Shown here: in pieces, positions 6,446 through 7,250 of the stretch
Layout of the letters: every line of letters begins with the position of its first letter
Position numbering within the stretch: the stretch's first letter is position 1
DNA from: Chitinophagaceae bacterium
GTDB lineage: Bacteria > Bacteroidota > Bacteroidia > Chitinophagales > Chitinophagaceae
Length of the DNA stretch: 7,250 nucleotides
NCBI GenBank assembly: GCA_025924755.1
Contig: JAICHT010000181.1
Coordinates: 1 to 7,250, forward strand
Direction of reading: 5' to 3'
Made by a program: the position numbers and the translations under genes
The notes under the pieces: generated by a model
What the model saw: the letters and a program-made list of their open reading frames with translations, nothing else
The model's database searches: none
Told to the model about the DNA's origin: nothing

Positions 6446-7063
6446 TTAGTTTAAAACATGTAGGTTCTTTTTAGAATATGGATTTTCGCCGGTATCATAT
6501 TTAGAGACAATCATTCCAATGCTGAACAAAATATTCTTTATTGTATTTAGTATAAAAGTAACGAACCAAAATTTATGTATTTCTTCTAAAGGAACAAAGT
6601 TTGCATATAGATAAATAAAGAATGAGCCTGACAAATAGATCAGAAAACCGAAAACAATCCAAAAACTCGGGCTATTATAAATGAACAAAGTTTTTGGCTT
6701 GTTTATTTGCTCAAATAAATAGTACACTGAAAATATAATTATTACAATTGACTCAGCTCCTACAGGAATGGAGTCAAAAAAGTCCCATTTTGCAATAAAG
6801 AAATAAAAAATTAGAAAAACACAAAAAGTAATGGAAGTAAAAAGAATGATCTTCTTTAAAAGTCTATTGTCAATAATACGTCTTAAATAAAGGCTTAGAA
6901 AAATAAACTCAATAAGAGTGTAAGAGCTTAAAAAATACTTCTGTCCATCGTAATTATGTTGAAATATAAAGTCTAGAACTTTATCATTTACAAACTGAAA
7001 GATACAGTATACAAAAATTACCCATAATCCCTTTTTTTGATTCATCGACTTTTGAAAAACCAA
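6446..7063 (-). CDS. Multi-pass membrane protein encoded upstream of the histidine kinase
   Basis: I do not recognise a named family. From the TTG at 7063 the protein has 205 residues; from the first ATG (7043-7045) it has 199. It is extremely hydrophobic, with about six membrane segments near 12-28, 44-61, 71-91, 100-118, 132-153 and 165-186, short polar loops and a lysine-containing tail (KYDTGENPYSKKN). The same frame stays open upstream to a TAA at 7154-7156 and encodes another hydrophobic helix (TYSALLPILLFLVF). The true start is therefore probably further upstream, at an ATA (7121-7123) or ATT (7100-7102), giving about 225 or 218 residues and seven helices. A well-formed promoter box just upstream supports that. 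The gene is visibly more A+T-rich than its neighbours. Lying 19 bases before a sensorless kinase, it may provide the signal input; that is inference. Confidence 0.72.
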   Translation of the reverse strand: MVFQKSMNQKKGLWVIFVYCIFQFVNDKVLDFIFQHNYDGQKYFLSSYTLIEFIFLSLYLRRIIDNRLLKKIILFTSITFCVFLIFYFFIAKWDFFDSIPVGAESIVIIIFSVYYLFEQINKPKTLFIYNSPSFWIVFGFLIYLSGSFFIYLYANFVPLEEIHKFWFVTFILNTIKNILFSIGMIVSKYDTGENPYSKKNLHVLN

Positions 7064-7136
7064 AAAAAGGAGTATGGGTAATAATGCAGAGTAGGTACTA
7101 ATATTTAAAAATGTGTCTTCTATGTTGGAATTTTTC

Positions 7137-7167
7137 CAAATATAGAAAACGCCTTAGTCAATTGCAA
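7137..7167 (-). promoter_or_regulatory. Bacteroidota-type promoter for the membrane protein-kinase-regulator operon
   Basis: On the minus strand, TTG (7165-7167) is followed by exactly 20 bases and then TATATTTG (7137-7144). This matches the TTG-N17-23-TAnnTTTG architecture at every defined base. The TTG directly abuts the stop codon of the upstream gene. Transcription would begin around 7130, leaving only a short leader before the ATA at 7123. It is the best promoter match in the window. Confidence 0.65.
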
Positions 7168-7250
7168 TTAAATATCCCACCAATTTTCGTCTTCAGTGGT
7201 GATACCAGTTCTGATACCACGGTCAGCAACAATACCTTTTTGCGCATCTA
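7168..7250 (-). CDS. Unidentified gene, 3' end (partial)
   Basis: The last 26 codons of a minus-strand gene enter from the right edge and end with TAA at 7168-7170. The peptide contains KGIVADRGIRTGITTEDEN and ends in WWDI. The composition (mixed polar residues, Gly, two Trp, no low-complexity run) is that of a genuine protein end, and the promoter of the next gene begins immediately after its stop. I do not recognise the family from this fragment. The other frames here give no better reading. Confidence 0.55.
   Translation of the reverse strand, partial: DAQKGIVADRGIRTGITTEDENWWDI

Noticed and set aside
7157..7171. AATTGCAATT palindrome between the partial gene and the membrane protein gene as an operator
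   Set aside because: It is ten A+T-rich bases overlapping a stop codon and the -33 region; there is no second copy or other support for a binding site.

Overview
The window is a chromosomal segment from a member of the Bacteroidota, most likely a Chitinophagaceae-like bacterium. The reasons are: the conserved order of an omega-like RNA polymerase subunit, coaBC and a DUF4835 gene; a DUF4296 lipoprotein; start codons without a Shine-Dalgarno sequence; and -7 promoter boxes of the form TAnnTTTG, which the Bacteroidota primary sigma factor uses. The family-level placement is inference.

Plus-strand half (1-4910). The 3' end of an omega-subunit gene is closed by a good intrinsic terminator (155-187). 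Then come coaBC (coenzyme A biosynthesis), a secreted DUF4835 protein and a small DUF4296 lipoprotein. These three are joined by two TAATG stop/start overlaps, so they are probably translationally coupled. After a 55-base gap with a TACTTTTG box come the A and B subunits of a succinyl-CoA:3-ketoacid CoA-transferase. A formyltransferase-family gene starts 3 bases after the B subunit stops. CoA synthesis and CoA transfer are thus next to each other, but the two sets probably have separate promoters.

Minus-strand half (4925-7250). In transcription order (right to left), the window holds the last 26 codons of an unidentified gene, a TTG-N20-TATATTTG promoter, a very hydrophobic membrane protein, a DesK/NarX-type histidine kinase with one membrane segment and no visible sensor domain, and a NarL-type response regulator. 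The regulator has its own possible promoter. The natural reading is a three-gene signalling cassette in which the membrane protein could supply the input. It converges tail to tail with the formyltransferase, with 14 bases between the two stop codons.

The most unusual points are: (i) the membrane protein frame stays open, with convincing coding sense, for 30 codons upstream of its first recognised start codon, which implies an ATA or ATT start or a lost ATG; (ii) CoaBC carries Asp and Ser where the E. coli enzyme has its catalytic Asn and Cys; and (iii) an orphan formyltransferase is attached to a ketone-body CoA-transferase operon. I see no mobile element, CRISPR array, tRNA or rRNA, and no clear sign of a wholly new system. 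No stretch longer than about 300 bases lacks a gene.
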